Positions 9,356 through 18,375 of a stretch of 64,000 bases of DNA are shown here, piece after piece; position 1 is the stretch's first letter, and each line of letters opens with the position of its first letter. The notes below the pieces were generated by a model, which worked only from the letters and a program-made list of their open reading frames with translations, was not told the DNA's origin and made no database searches. The stretch lies in assembly GCF_009729075.1 (NCBI RefSeq), contig NZ_VTGY01000020.1:1-64000 (forward strand), read 5' to 3'. The translations under genes and the position numbers were made by a program. Source of the DNA: Mycolicibacterium sp. CBMA 226 (GTDB taxonomy: Bacteria; Actinomycetota; Actinomycetes; Mycobacteriales; Mycobacteriaceae).

Positions 9356-10259
9356 ACACGACCTTTTCCAGGCCCTTGAGGGCACGGTGATAGATGTCGT
9401 CGGCATCGAGCCGGCGCATCTCTTCGGCGAGGCAGTCGCGAGCTTCGCGGCGGGCCAACGGAATCCGTGCTTCCGGTCGGCCGGTGCGGTTGAGCGAAGC
9501 GGTGACTCCGGTTTGCGGCCGGCTCAACGTGATGGTCTCGGTGGGCCGGGTCAGCACAACTTTGAGTTCGCCGACCGCCCGCGTGACGGGTCCGTCGATG
9601 CAGGCCGCCAGCCAGCCGGCCAAGATGTCCAGTGCCGGCTCGTCTTTCAGGCCCGACACGAGCGCCTCGGTGATCGGTTCATAGGGCGCCTGGTCCAAAG
9701 CGGCGGCGAGCAGCGCCCGCCAGTAGGTCACCCGGCTCCAGGCCAGATCGGTGTCCCCGGACGTGTATCCGGCCAGTCGACTCTTGATGCACGCCAATGG
9801 GTCTTCGCCATTGGTGGCGTCGGTGATCCGGCGGATCGCCAACTTGCCCAGTGGATCGGCCGCCGGCACCGCCGGTGCCACGTCGGGCCACCAAGTGACG
9901 ACCGGGGTATCCGGCAGCAGGAACGGCGTCACCACACTGCTGGCATGGCCGGCCAGCGGGCCTGAAAGGCGCAGCACCACAACCTCATTGGCGCCGGCAT
10001 CGCGACCCACCCGCAGCTGGGCATCGAGGCGGGCTTCGGTGGCCAGACGGTCGCCCGGTATCACGACGATCACGCGGCACGGGTGTTCGCGACTGGCGGT
10101 GTTGGCCGCCTCGATAGCCTCTTCCAAAATGGCCTCGGTGTCGGGGGCCACCACCAGGGTCAGCACGCGGCCGAGGGTGATGGCGCCGCCTTCTTCGCGC
10201 ATGGACACGATCTTCTTGTTGATGGCACCGGTGTTGGTGTCGGGCAGATCCAAGATCAT
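9348..10259 (-). CDS. opcA: Glucose-6-phosphate dehydrogenase assembly protein OpcA
   Basis: The 303-residue protein aligns in character with actinobacterial OpcA. It starts MILDLPDTNTGAINKKI, has a central VVIPGDRLATEARLDAQLRVGRDAGANEVV-like region and TPVVTWWPDV, and ends with TRKPETI-type beta strands. OpcA is needed for assembly or activity of Zwf and modulates its redox behaviour. It has no catalytic motif of its own. It lies between zwf (72 bp away) and pgl (8-bp overlap), as in other mycobacteria and corynebacteria. Confidence 0.95.
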   Translation of the reverse strand: MILDLPDTNTGAINKKIVSMREEGGAITLGRVLTLVVAPDTEAILEEAIEAANTASREHPCRVIVVIPGDRLATEARLDAQLRVGRDAGANEVVVLRLSGPLAGHASSVVTPFLLPDTPVVTWWPDVAPAVPAADPLGKLAIRRITDATNGEDPLACIKSRLAGYTSGDTDLAWSRVTYWRALLAAALDQAPYEPITEALVSGLKDEPALDILAGWLAACIDGPVTRAVGELKVVLTRPTETITLSRPQTGVTASLNRTGRPEARIPLARREARDCLAEEMRRLDADDIYHRALKGLEKVVYV

Positions 10260-10331
10260 GGCTCGACTCCTCCTCGTTCCGTTCCTCGCTCGTGCCTCGC
10301 TGCGATGCTCACTCGTCGTCGCCTTCGCAAA
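10260..10331 (-). repeat. Imperfect GAGCGAGGAACG-type short repeat in the zwf-opcA gap
   Basis: Read on the minus strand the gap contains CGAGCGAGGAACGGAACGAGG, a run of closely related CGAG/GGAACG units. Similar purine-rich units occur between mycobacterial genes. No promoter was recognised here. It may act as the zwf-opcA spacer and opcA leader. Confidence 0.4.
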
Positions 10332-11891
10332 TCACGGTCGCCTCCATTCGCGGCCGGTCCGCCGCAGCATCTCGAATGCCGAATCCGGTCCCCAGGTGCC
10401 CGATTCGTAGGGCTCGGGCCGTCCGCCGGCCTTGTCCTGCGCGGCCCAATGTTCCAGCGCGGGATCGAGAATCCGCCAGGACAACTCGACTTCGGCATTC
10501 ACCGGGAACAGGGACGGCTCACCGAGCAGCACGTCGAGGATCAGCCGCTCATACGCCTCGGGGGAATCCTCGGCGAACGCCGAACCGTACGAGAAGTCCA
10601 TGCTGACGTCGCGGACCTCCATCAGGTGGCCCGGCACCTTCGAACCGAAACGCAGGGTGATGCCCTCATCGGGCTGCACGCGGATCACCAGCGCGTTCTG
10701 TCCGAGCTCGTCGGTCATCGTGGTATCGAACGGCAGATGTGGGGCGCGCTTGAACACCAGTGCAATCTCGGTGACCCTGCGGCCCAAGCGCTTTCCGGTG
10801 CGCAGATAGAACGGCACACCGGCCCAGCGCCGGGTGTCCACCTCGACTGTGATCGCGGCGTACGTCTCGGTGGTGGACGTCTTCGAGAAGCCTTCCTCGT
10901 CCAGCAGCCCGACGACCCTCTCCCCGCCCTGCCAGCCGGCGGCGTACTGACCACGCGCGGTGGTTTCGTCGAGCGGTTCGGCCAGCCGCGTCGCCGACAG
11001 CACCTTGATCTTCTCGGCCTGTAGTGCGCGCGGGGAGAAGTTCACCGGCTCTTCCAGCGCGGTCAACGCCAGGAGCTGCAGGAGGTGGTTCTGGATGACA
11101 TCGCGGGCCGCGCCGACACCGTCGTAATAGCCGCCGCGGCCGCCGAGCCCGATGTCTTCGGCCATGGTGATCTGCACGCTGTCGACGTAATGGGCATTCC
11201 ATACCGGCTCGAACAGCTCGTTGGCGAAGCGCAGCGCCAGGATGTTCTGGACCGTCTCCTTGCCCAGGTAGTGGTCGATGCGGAACACGGACGACTCCGG
11301 GAACACGCTGTTGACCACACCGTTGAGAGCTTCGGCGCTGGCCAGGTCGTGGCCGAAGGGCTTCTCGATGACCACGCGGCTCCAGGAGCCGTCGGCCTTG
11401 TTGGCCAGACCGGAGGTGGACAGCTGCTTGCACACCTGCGGAAACGCGTTGGGCGGAATCGACAGGTAGAACGCGTGGTTGCCGCCGGTGCCGCGTTCCT
11501 CGTCGAGCTTGCGCAACGTCTCGCGCAGCCGTTCGAACGCGGCGTCGTCGTCGAATGTGCCTTGCACGAACCGGAATCCCTCGGCGAGGCGGTCCCAGAC
11601 CTCCTGCCGGAAGGGTGTCCGGGCATGCTGCTTGACCGCCTCGTGGACGACCTGACCGAAGTCCTCGTCCGCCCAGTCCCGGCGCGCGAAACCGACCAAG
11701 GCGAACGAGGGTGGCAGTAGGCCGCGGTTGGCCAGGTCATAGATCGCCGGCATCAGCTTCTTCCGGGCCAGATCGCCCGTCACGCCGAAGATCACCACCG
11801 CGCACGGGCCGGCGATGCGGGGCATGCGCTTGTCGCGCTTGTCCCGCAGGGGATTGACCCAATTCGCCGGCGCGACGTTGTTGTCACTCAT
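10332..11891 (-). CDS. zwf: Glucose-6-phosphate 1-dehydrogenase
   Basis: The 519-residue enzyme oxidises glucose-6-phosphate to 6-phosphogluconolactone with NADP, the entry step of the oxidative pentose phosphate pathway. The N-terminal Rossmann motif is GVTGDLARKKL (about residues 30-40). The family signature RIDHYLGKETVQN contains the substrate-binding lysine. The ATG at 11889-11891 gives MSDNNVAPANWVNPLRD, a normal mycobacterial Zwf N-terminus; the longer ORF runs into tal. It is 28 bp downstream of tal and probably shares its transcript. Confidence 0.97.
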   Translation of the reverse strand: MSDNNVAPANWVNPLRDKRDKRMPRIAGPCAVVIFGVTGDLARKKLMPAIYDLANRGLLPPSFALVGFARRDWADEDFGQVVHEAVKQHARTPFRQEVWDRLAEGFRFVQGTFDDDAAFERLRETLRKLDEERGTGGNHAFYLSIPPNAFPQVCKQLSTSGLANKADGSWSRVVIEKPFGHDLASAEALNGVVNSVFPESSVFRIDHYLGKETVQNILALRFANELFEPVWNAHYVDSVQITMAEDIGLGGRGGYYDGVGAARDVIQNHLLQLLALTALEEPVNFSPRALQAEKIKVLSATRLAEPLDETTARGQYAAGWQGGERVVGLLDEEGFSKTSTTETYAAITVEVDTRRWAGVPFYLRTGKRLGRRVTEIALVFKRAPHLPFDTTMTDELGQNALVIRVQPDEGITLRFGSKVPGHLMEVRDVSMDFSYGSAFAEDSPEAYERLILDVLLGEPSLFPVNAEVELSWRILDPALEHWAAQDKAGGRPEPYESGTWGPDSAFEMLRRTGREWRRP

Positions 11892-11919
11892 CGCTGAACT
11901 CGGCTCGTCGCGCAAGCGC

Positions 11920-13029
11920 TCATCGCAACGCGTCGAGTTGACCCTGTGTGGCCTCGAGCAGTTCGGCCCAGGATTTCTCGAACTTCTCCACGCCCTCGAC
12001 CTCGAGGAGGTTGAACACGTCCGCCAAGTCGATGCCGACGGCGGACAGCTCGTCGAACACAGCCTGCGCTGCGGCCTCGGTACCGGAGATGGTGTCGCCG
12101 CTGATCTCACCGTGGTCGGCGACCGCTTCCAGGGTCTTCTCGGGCATGGTGTTGACCGTGTTGGGGGCGACGAGGCCTGTGACGTACAGCGTGTCCGGGT
12201 AGTCCGGGTTCTTCACGCCGGTCGACGCCCACAGCGGACGCTGCACGCGGGCACCGGCGGCCTTGAGGTTCTCGAACTGCGGACCGCCGAAGACCTGCTC
12301 GTAGGCCGCGTAGGCCAGCCGGGCGTTGGCGACACCGGCCTTGCCCCGCAGACCCAGCGCCGAGCCACCGATCTTCTCCAGCCGTGCGTCGATCTCGGTG
12401 TCCACGCGGGACACGAAGAACGAAGCGACAGAATGGATCTTCGACAGATCGTGACCGGCTTCGCGAGCCTTCTCGAGCCCGGTCAGGTAGGCGTCCATCA
12501 CGGCCCGGTGCCGCTCCACCGAGAAGATCAGGGTCACGTTGACCGAGATGCCTTCGGCGATCACGGCGGTGATCGCCGGCAGGCCCGCCAGCGTCGCCGG
12601 AATCTTGATCAGCAGGTTCGGCCTGTCGACGATCTTCCACAGCTCGATGGCCTGCAGGATCGTCTTGTCGGTGTCGTGCGCCAGCCGCGGGTCGACCTCG
12701 ATGGACACCCGGCCGTCGACGCCGCCGGAGGCCTCGTACACCTTGGCCAGGACGTCACAGGCATTGCGGACGTCATCGGTGGTGACGGTGCGGATGGTGG
12801 CGTCCACGTCGGCGCCACGGGACGCCAGCTCGTGCACCTGCTCGTCGTAGGCCGTGCCCTTCGACAGCGCAGCCTGGAAGATCGACGGGTTGGTGGTGAC
12901 GCCGACGACACTGCGGGTGTTGATCAGCTCGGTCAGGTTCCCCGTTTGCAGTCGCTCACGGGACAGGTCGTCGAGCCACACGGAGACACCGGCGGCGCTC
13001 AGCGCCGCAAGGTTGGGGTTCTGAGTCAT
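11920..13029 (-). CDS. tal: Transaldolase
   Basis: The 369-residue enzyme transfers dihydroxyacetone units between sugar phosphates in the non-oxidative pentose phosphate pathway. VGVTTNPSIFQAA (residues about 39-51) and the Schiff-base lysine region NLLIKIPATLAG are visible. The long form of about 370 residues is the usual actinobacterial type. The ATG at 13027-13029 is preceded on the minus strand by AAGGAGCATTCAC, a good ribosome-binding site. It lies 46 bp after tkt and 28 bp before zwf in one minus-strand operon. Confidence 0.97.
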   Translation of the reverse strand: MTQNPNLAALSAAGVSVWLDDLSRERLQTGNLTELINTRSVVGVTTNPSIFQAALSKGTAYDEQVHELASRGADVDATIRTVTTDDVRNACDVLAKVYEASGGVDGRVSIEVDPRLAHDTDKTILQAIELWKIVDRPNLLIKIPATLAGLPAITAVIAEGISVNVTLIFSVERHRAVMDAYLTGLEKAREAGHDLSKIHSVASFFVSRVDTEIDARLEKIGGSALGLRGKAGVANARLAYAAYEQVFGGPQFENLKAAGARVQRPLWASTGVKNPDYPDTLYVTGLVAPNTVNTMPEKTLEAVADHGEISGDTISGTEAAAQAVFDELSAVGIDLADVFNLLEVEGVEKFEKSWAELLEATQGQLDALR

Positions 13030-13075
13030 GTGAATGCTCCTTGTCGGTGGATCAGTTATCTGCGACGGCGGGCCG

Positions 13076-15169
13076 TCAGTTGTCCAACGAGCGTTCCGCG
13101 GCTGCCACGACCGCTTCCGCGGTGAAGCCGAACTCCCGGAACAGGGTTTTGTCGTCAGCCGATGCGCCGTAGTGCTCGATCGAGATGATCTCGCCGGTGT
13201 CACCGACCAGCTTGTGCCAAGGCTGGGCGATGCCGGCCTCGACCGCAACTCGTGCCGAGACGTCCGGCGGCAGCACCGTGTCGCGGTACTCCTTGGGCTG
13301 GGCCTCGAACCACTCCAGACACGGCATCGACACCACGTAGGCGACGATGTCCTTGTCCGCCAACAGCTTCTGCGCCTCGACGGCCAGCTGGACCTCGGAG
13401 CCGGTCGCGATGATGATCACGTCGGCGTCGTCGGCCGGGTTACCGCCACCGAGCACGTAACCACCACGGGCAGCGCCCTCGGCGTCGGTGCCCTCCAGGA
13501 CAGGTACCCCCTGACGGGTCAGGATGAAACCGGTCGGGCCGTTGCCGTGGGTGCGCTGCAGGATGGTGCGCCAGGTGTAGGCCGTCTCATTCGGGTCGGC
13601 GGGACGGACCACCGACAGGTTCGGGATGGCCCGCAGCGCGGCCAGGTGCTCGATGGGCTGGTGCGTCGGGCCGTCCTCACCCAGACCGATGGAATCGTGC
13701 GTCCAGATGTAGATCGGGTCGATGTTCATCAGGGCGGCCAGGCGCACCGCGGGACGCATGTAGTCGGCGAACTGCAGGAAGGTACCCGCGAATGGACGCG
13801 TCGGGCCGTGCAGCACGATGCCGTTGAGGATCGAGCCCATGGCGTGCTCACGGATGCCGAAGTGCAGCACCCGGCCGTACCAGTCGGCGGTGTAGTCCTC
13901 GGTCGAGATCGACGGCGGGCCGAACGACTTCACCCCGTTGATGGTGGTGTTGTTGCTGCCCGCGAGATCGGCTGAGCCACCCCACAATTCAGGCAGCTTG
14001 CCGGCCACGTCGTTGAGTACCTTGCCGAACGCGGCACGCGTCGCGACGGCCTTGCTGCCCGGCTCCCAGTACGTGAGGTCGGCGTCCCAGCCCTCGGGCA
14101 GCTCGCCGGCCTGCAGACGGTCCAGCAGCTTCTTGCGCTCGGGCTCCTTGGTGGCCCAGGCGTCGAACGCGACCTGCCACTCGTCGTGCGCCTTCTTGCC
14201 GCGGGTAACCAGCTCGCGAGTGTGGGCGATGACCTCGGGCTTCACGTCGAAGCTCTTGTCCGGGTCGAAGCCCAGCACCTTCTTGGTGGCCGCGACCTCA
14301 TCGGCGCCCAGCGCCGAGCCGTGCACCCCGCCGGTGTTCATCTTGGTGGGCGCGGGGTAGCCGATGATGGTGCGTACCGAGATGAACGACGGCCGGTCGG
14401 TCACCGCGCGTGCGGCCGCCAGGGCCTCCTCGATCGCGACGACGTTCTCGCCGCCCTCGACCTCCTGCACATGCCAGCCGTAGGCCCGGTAGCGGGCGCA
14501 GGTGTCCTCGGAGAGCGCGATGTTGGTGTCGTGCTCGATGGAGATCTTGTTGTTGTCCCACAGCACGATCAGGTTGCCGAGCTGCTGCGTGCCGGCGAGC
14601 GAGGATGCCTCGCTCGTCACGCCCTCTTCCATGTCACCGTCCGAGGCGATCACGTAGATGAAGTGGTCGAACGGGCTCTCACCGGGGGCGGCATCGGGGT
14701 CGAACAGGCCGCGCTCGTACCGGGCGGCCATCGCCATGCCGACCGAGGAGGCCAGGCCCTGGCCCAACGGGCCGGTGGTGATCTCGACGCCCTTGGTGTG
14801 GCCGTACTCGGGGTGGCCGGGGGTCAGCGAGCCCCAGGTGCGCAGCGCCTCGATGTCGGCCAGCTCGAGGCCGAAGCCGCCCATGTACAGCTGCAGGTAC
14901 AGCGTCAGGCTGGAATGCCCACACGACAGGACGAAGCGGTCACGCCCGAGCCAGTGGGTGTCGGACGGGTCATGGCGCATCTGGCGCTGGAACAGGGTGT
15001 AGGCGAGCGGGGCGAGGCTCATCGCCGTTCCGGGGTGGCCGTTTCCGACCTTCTGAACGGCGTCCGCGGCCAGCACTCGTACGGTGTCGACGGCGGCCGA
15101 GTCGAGCTCGGTCCAGTCGTCCGGGTGGTGCGGGCGGGTGAGTTCGGAAATCTCTTCGACTGTGGTCAC
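13076..15169 (-). CDS. tkt: Transketolase
   Basis: The 697-residue thiamine diphosphate enzyme exchanges two-carbon ketol units among sugar phosphates. NGHPGTAMSLAPLAYTLF is the N-terminal signature. The ThDP/Mg motif is SDGDMEEG to VLWDNN. The pyrimidine-domain GLGEDGPTHQPIEHLA is present. The GTG at 15167-15169 gives VTTVEEISELTRP, the conserved start of mycobacterial Tkt, and follows a minus-strand AGGAGTGCGCCC. The ORF continues upstream only as unconserved sequence. It is the first gene of the tkt-tal-zwf-opcA-pgl operon. Confidence 0.97.
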   Translation of the reverse strand: MTTVEEISELTRPHHPDDWTELDSAAVDTVRVLAADAVQKVGNGHPGTAMSLAPLAYTLFQRQMRHDPSDTHWLGRDRFVLSCGHSSLTLYLQLYMGGFGLELADIEALRTWGSLTPGHPEYGHTKGVEITTGPLGQGLASSVGMAMAARYERGLFDPDAAPGESPFDHFIYVIASDGDMEEGVTSEASSLAGTQQLGNLIVLWDNNKISIEHDTNIALSEDTCARYRAYGWHVQEVEGGENVVAIEEALAAARAVTDRPSFISVRTIIGYPAPTKMNTGGVHGSALGADEVAATKKVLGFDPDKSFDVKPEVIAHTRELVTRGKKAHDEWQVAFDAWATKEPERKKLLDRLQAGELPEGWDADLTYWEPGSKAVATRAAFGKVLNDVAGKLPELWGGSADLAGSNNTTINGVKSFGPPSISTEDYTADWYGRVLHFGIREHAMGSILNGIVLHGPTRPFAGTFLQFADYMRPAVRLAALMNIDPIYIWTHDSIGLGEDGPTHQPIEHLAALRAIPNLSVVRPADPNETAYTWRTILQRTHGNGPTGFILTRQGVPVLEGTDAEGAARGGYVLGGGNPADDADVIIIATGSEVQLAVEAQKLLADKDIVAYVVSMPCLEWFEAQPKEYRDTVLPPDVSARVAVEAGIAQPWHKLVGDTGEIISIEHYGASADDKTLFREFGFTAEAVVAAAERSLDN

Positions 15170-15239
15170 GGGCGCACTCCTGCTTCGGGTACTTCGGAAA
15201 AGACTGGGTCGCGGCAAATTGCAAGCGAGCTGCATGTCT

Positions 15240-15245
15240 ACCCTA
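15240..15245 (-). promoter_or_regulatory. Candidate -10 for the tkt operon
   Basis: The minus strand reads TAGGGT here, about 70 nt upstream of the tkt start codon. It fits TANNNT but no good -35 is seen. Confidence 0.35.
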
Positions 15246-15309
15246 GTGCGCGCTGCTGGTGTGGTGCAGACCGCTTCACCTTTGGCCTGCCCGGGATTGG
15301 GTTTCCGTT

Positions 15310-15346
15310 CACCTGAATGCACCCTGCGGTGTGGAGCACTCAGGTG
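15310..15346. promoter_or_regulatory. Inverted repeat upstream of ctaB
   Basis: CACCTGAATGC (15310-15320) and GCACTCAGGTG (15336-15346) are complementary at 10 of 11 positions around a 15-nt loop. They sit just upstream of a possible ctaB -10 (TACCAT, 15354-15359). This could be an operator for the heme O synthase gene or for divergent tkt. Confidence 0.4.
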
Positions 15347-15407
15347 CGCGGTCTACCATCGTCTGTAGTAGAGGCTGCGCGGCCGTGACTTCCGAGGAGA
15401 TATCTGC

Positions 15408-16421
15408 GTGAGCATTCGCGAGCGCCGTTCCGTCCACGGGGCACACGGTTTCGGTCCCGGAGCTGCGGCGTCTGACGAGGCTGGCTCTGCTTCGGGGACC
15501 AAGTCGTCGAACCGGGTCCGGGACACGCTGCTGGCCTACATCGCCCTCACCAAACCGCGCGTCATCGAGCTGCTGTTGGTGACCACCATTCCGGCGATGC
15601 TGCTCGCGCACCGCTTCGACGTGGTGGCCAGCCAAGGTCCGATCAAGCCGCTGTTGATCCTGAACACCCTGGTCGGCGGCCTGCTGGCGGCGGCCGGAGC
15701 CAACACGCTGAACTGTGTTGCCGACGCCGACATCGACAAGGTGATGAAGCGCACCGCCCGCCGGCCGTTGGCCCGGGCGACGGTCCCGACCCGGAACGCG
15801 CTGATCTTCGGGCTGGTCCTGACCGTCACGTCGTTCGTGTGGCTGTGGCGAAGCTCGAACCTGTTGTCCGGGCTCCTGGCCCTGGCGACGATCGCCTTCT
15901 ACGTCTTCGTCTACACACTGCTGCTGAAGCGCCGCACCTCGCAGAACGTGGTTTGGGGCGGCGCTGCCGGCTGCATGCCGGTGATGATCGGCTGGTCCGC
16001 GGTCACCGGCACCATTCAGTGGCCGGCGCTGGTCATGTTCCTGATCATCTTCTTCTGGACGCCGCCGCACACCTGGGCGCTGGCCATGCGCTACAAGGAG
16101 GACTACGAGGCAGCCGGGGTTCCGATGTTGCCCGTCGTCGCCACCGAGCGCGCGGTCACCAAGCAGATCCTCATCTACACCTGGGCCACGGTCCTGACGA
16201 CGCTGGCGCTGGCATTCGCGACGGGTTGGCTGTACGCGGCGGTCGCTCTCGTTGCCGGCGTGTGGTTCCTGGTGATGGCACACCAGCTGTACTCGGGCGT
16301 GAAGCGCGGCGAGCCGGTGAAGCCGCTGCGCCTGTTCCTCCAGTCGAACAACTACCTCGCCGTCGTGTTCTGCGCGCTCGCGGTCGACTCGGCGCTCGCA
16401 CTGCCGACGCTGTTCCACTGA
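15408..16421 (+). CDS. ctaB: Protoheme IX farnesyltransferase (heme O synthase)
   Basis: This 337-residue UbiA-superfamily membrane enzyme attaches a farnesyl group to heme B to make heme O for cytochrome aa3 oxidase. The prenyl-diphosphate motif NCVADADID lies at residues 102-110. A second aspartate-rich loop, ALAMRYKEDYEAAG, lies between later membrane helices; about nine hydrophobic segments are visible. The GTG at 15408 follows the ribosome-binding site CGAGGAGA. It is divergent from tkt. The partner heme A synthase, ctaA, is encoded 4 kb away. Confidence 0.96.
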   Translation: MSIRERRSVHGAHGFGPGAAASDEAGSASGTKSSNRVRDTLLAYIALTKPRVIELLLVTTIPAMLLAHRFDVVASQGPIKPLLILNTLVGGLLAAAGANTLNCVADADIDKVMKRTARRPLARATVPTRNALIFGLVLTVTSFVWLWRSSNLLSGLLALATIAFYVFVYTLLLKRRTSQNVVWGGAAGCMPVMIGWSAVTGTIQWPALVMFLIIFFWTPPHTWALAMRYKEDYEAAGVPMLPVVATERAVTKQILIYTWATVLTTLALAFATGWLYAAVALVAGVWFLVMAHQLYSGVKRGEPVKPLRLFLQSNNYLAVVFCALAVDSALALPTLFH

Positions 16422-16432
16422 TCGGTCCCCGC

Positions 16433-16438
16433 TAGCTT
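16433..16438 (+). promoter_or_regulatory. Candidate leaderless -10 of the DUF1254 gene
   Basis: TAGCTT ends 6 nt before the ATG at 16445, the spacing expected if transcription starts at the start codon. No ribosome-binding site is present. Confidence 0.45.
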
Positions 16439-16444
16439 GGGGGC

Positions 16445-17386
16445 ATGCCCCAACTGGTGAGTCCCGACAATTTCGCCCGCGCCGAATCGGATCTGTACTT
16501 CTCCGGCATAGTGAACGACGGCCGGGTCGGTAGCTTCCTTCATCACCGCGAACTCGCACGTATCGACCACCAGGTCGTCATCCGGCAGAACCGCGACACC
16601 CTGTACTCGGCCGCGGTGTTCGACCTCGAGGCCGGCGCTGTCACCTTCACCCTGCCCGACAGTGCGGGCCGGTTCATGTCACTCCAGGTCATCAGCGAGG
16701 ACCACTACACGACCCAGGTCGCCTACGCGCCGGCGACGGTGAACCTGACACGCGAGGCCGTCGGTACCCGCTACGTGGCCGTGGCCATCCGCACGCTGGT
16801 CGACCCCAACGACGCCGCGGATCTGGCCACGGTGCACGCACTGCAGGACGCCATCACCGTCACGCAGGACGCGCCGGGCACCTTCGCGGTGCCGGACTGG
16901 GACCCGGTCAGCCAGAAGACGGTCCGCGATGCGCTCGTCACGCTCGCGACGACGCTGCCGGACACCAAAGGCATGTTCGGCACCGAGGCCGAGACCGATC
17001 CCGTGCGGCACCTGATCGGATCGGCCAATGCATGGGGCGGCAATCCGGAGCGTGACGCGCTGTATCTGACCGTGATGCCGCCGCACAACGACGGCACCAC
17101 GGTGCACCGGCTCACCGTCAAAGATGTTCCGGTGGACGGATTCTGGTCGGTCACCGTCTACAACAAAGACGGCTACTTCACCGCCAACGACCAGAACGCC
17201 TACTCGCTGAACAACATCACGGCGGTCAAGGACGCCGACGGTTCGACAAGCATCCAGTTCGGTGGCACGGGTGCGGCCAACCTGCTGCCGATCACGCCGG
17301 GCTGGAACTACACCGTGCGCCTCTACCGCCCGCGGCCCGAGGTCCTCGACGGCGGCTGGACGTTCCCGGCCGCACAGCCGGTCTAG
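16445..17386 (+). CDS. DUF1254/DUF1214 domain protein
   Basis: The 313-residue protein has an N-terminal DUF1254-like part (NRDTLYSAAVFDLEAGAVTFTLPDSAGRFMSLQV, about residues 50-85). A C-terminal DUF1214-like part follows (DGFWSVTVYNKDGYF, then NLLPITPGWNYTVRLYRPRPEVLDGGW). These domains form paired jelly-roll folds in bacterial proteins of unknown biochemical role. There is no signal peptide, so it is predicted cytoplasmic. It occupies the interval between ctaB and qor, where M. tuberculosis has other genes. Its stop overlaps the convergent qor stop: the single tetramer CTAG ends both. Confidence 0.85.
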   Translation: MPQLVSPDNFARAESDLYFSGIVNDGRVGSFLHHRELARIDHQVVIRQNRDTLYSAAVFDLEAGAVTFTLPDSAGRFMSLQVISEDHYTTQVAYAPATVNLTREAVGTRYVAVAIRTLVDPNDAADLATVHALQDAITVTQDAPGTFAVPDWDPVSQKTVRDALVTLATTLPDTKGMFGTEAETDPVRHLIGSANAWGGNPERDALYLTVMPPHNDGTTVHRLTVKDVPVDGFWSVTVYNKDGYFTANDQNAYSLNNITAVKDADGSTSIQFGGTGAANLLPITPGWNYTVRLYRPRPEVLDGGWTFPAAQPV

Positions 17387-18357
17387 GGCACCAGCACCAC
17401 CGAGCCGACGGTCAGGCGGGCCTGCAGGTCGGCGTGCGCGCGGGCGGCGTCGGCCAGGGGATAGCGCTGGCTCACCGTCACGTTGATGGTGCCGTCAGCG
17501 ATGGCCTGCAGCAGTTCACCTGCGCGCCAGGAGAATTCGTCGGCGGTGCGGGTGTAGTGCGCCAGCGTCGGCCGGGTCAGGAACAGTGAGCCGCCACTGT
17601 TGAGTCGCTGCGGGTCCAGCGGTGGCACGGGTCCGCTGGACGCGCCGAACAGCGCCAGTGTCCCACGGACCGCGAGGCTGGCCAGGCTCGCTTCGAATGT
17701 GGAGGCGCCGACGCCGTCGTACACCGCGGCGACGCCGTTGCCGTCGGTGAGTTCGCGAATCTTGGCGCCGAACTCGGCCGGGTCGTCGGGGTAGTCCAGC
17801 ACCTCGATGGCACCGGCCTTCCGGGACAGCTCGGCCTTGTCGTTGTTGGAGACGGTGGTGATCACCTTGACGGCCATGCTGGTGGCCCATTGGGTCAGGA
17901 TCAGTCCGACGCCGCCGGCGCCGGCGTGCAGCAGCACGGTGTCGCCCTGCTGTACCGGGTAGGTCGATTTGATCAGGTAATGCGCCGTCATGCCCTTGAG
18001 CAGGGCCGCGGCGGCGATGTCGGGATCCACGCCCTCGGGTACATAGGCCACGTAATCGGCTGGCGCGACGCAGTATTCGGAGTAGGCGGCGTCTGCTGCG
18101 GCGGTGACGACCCGGTCGCCGACAGCCAGCGCCGCCACGTCGTCGCCGACCGCAGCGATGGTGCCGCAGACTTCTGTCCCGGGGATGTAGGGGACCGGCC
18201 GCGGGTACAGCCCGGAGCGGAAGTACGTGTCGATGAAGTTGACGCCGATGGCCTCGGCCTTGATCAGGACCTCGCCCGGGCCCGGGGTGGGCTCGGGGCG
18301 TTCGACGAAGGACAGGACTTCCGGACCGCCGAGCTCGGCGACTTCGATGGCATGCAT
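17383..18357 (-). CDS. qor: NADPH:quinone oxidoreductase, zinc-independent MDR family
   Basis: The 324-residue protein begins MHAIEVAELGGPEVLSF and has GVNFIDTYFRSGLYPRP and PGTEVCGTI. The NADPH-binding LHAGAGGVGLILTQWA lies near residues 145-160. It lacks the Cys/His zinc ligands of alcohol dehydrogenases, as expected of quinone oxidoreductases. It corresponds in place and sequence style to Rv1454c. The ATG at 18355-18357 was preferred; another ATG (18364-18366) lies 3 codons upstream and would overlap the neighbour's -10. Only 18 bp separate it from the divergent ATP-grasp gene. Confidence 0.93.
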   Translation of the reverse strand: MHAIEVAELGGPEVLSFVERPEPTPGPGEVLIKAEAIGVNFIDTYFRSGLYPRPVPYIPGTEVCGTIAAVGDDVAALAVGDRVVTAAADAAYSEYCVAPADYVAYVPEGVDPDIAAAALLKGMTAHYLIKSTYPVQQGDTVLLHAGAGGVGLILTQWATSMAVKVITTVSNNDKAELSRKAGAIEVLDYPDDPAEFGAKIRELTDGNGVAAVYDGVGASTFEASLASLAVRGTLALFGASSGPVPPLDPQRLNSGGSLFLTRPTLAHYTRTADEFSWRAGELLQAIADGTINVTVSQRYPLADAARAHADLQARLTVGSVVLVP

Positions 18358-18363
18358 GGCACC

Positions 18364-18369
18364 TATCAT
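18364..18369 (+). promoter_or_regulatory. Candidate leaderless -10 of the ATP-grasp gene
   Basis: TATCAT ends 6 nt before the GTG at 18376, inside the 18-bp gap between divergent start codons. No ribosome-binding site is visible for that GTG. Confidence 0.5.
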
Positions 18370-18375
18370 TCCAAC

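Noticed and set aside
10260..10331. Promoter for opcA in the zwf-opcA gap
   Set aside because: The gap is a purine-rich repeat with no TANNNT hexamer at a useful distance. Co-transcription from tkt is simpler.
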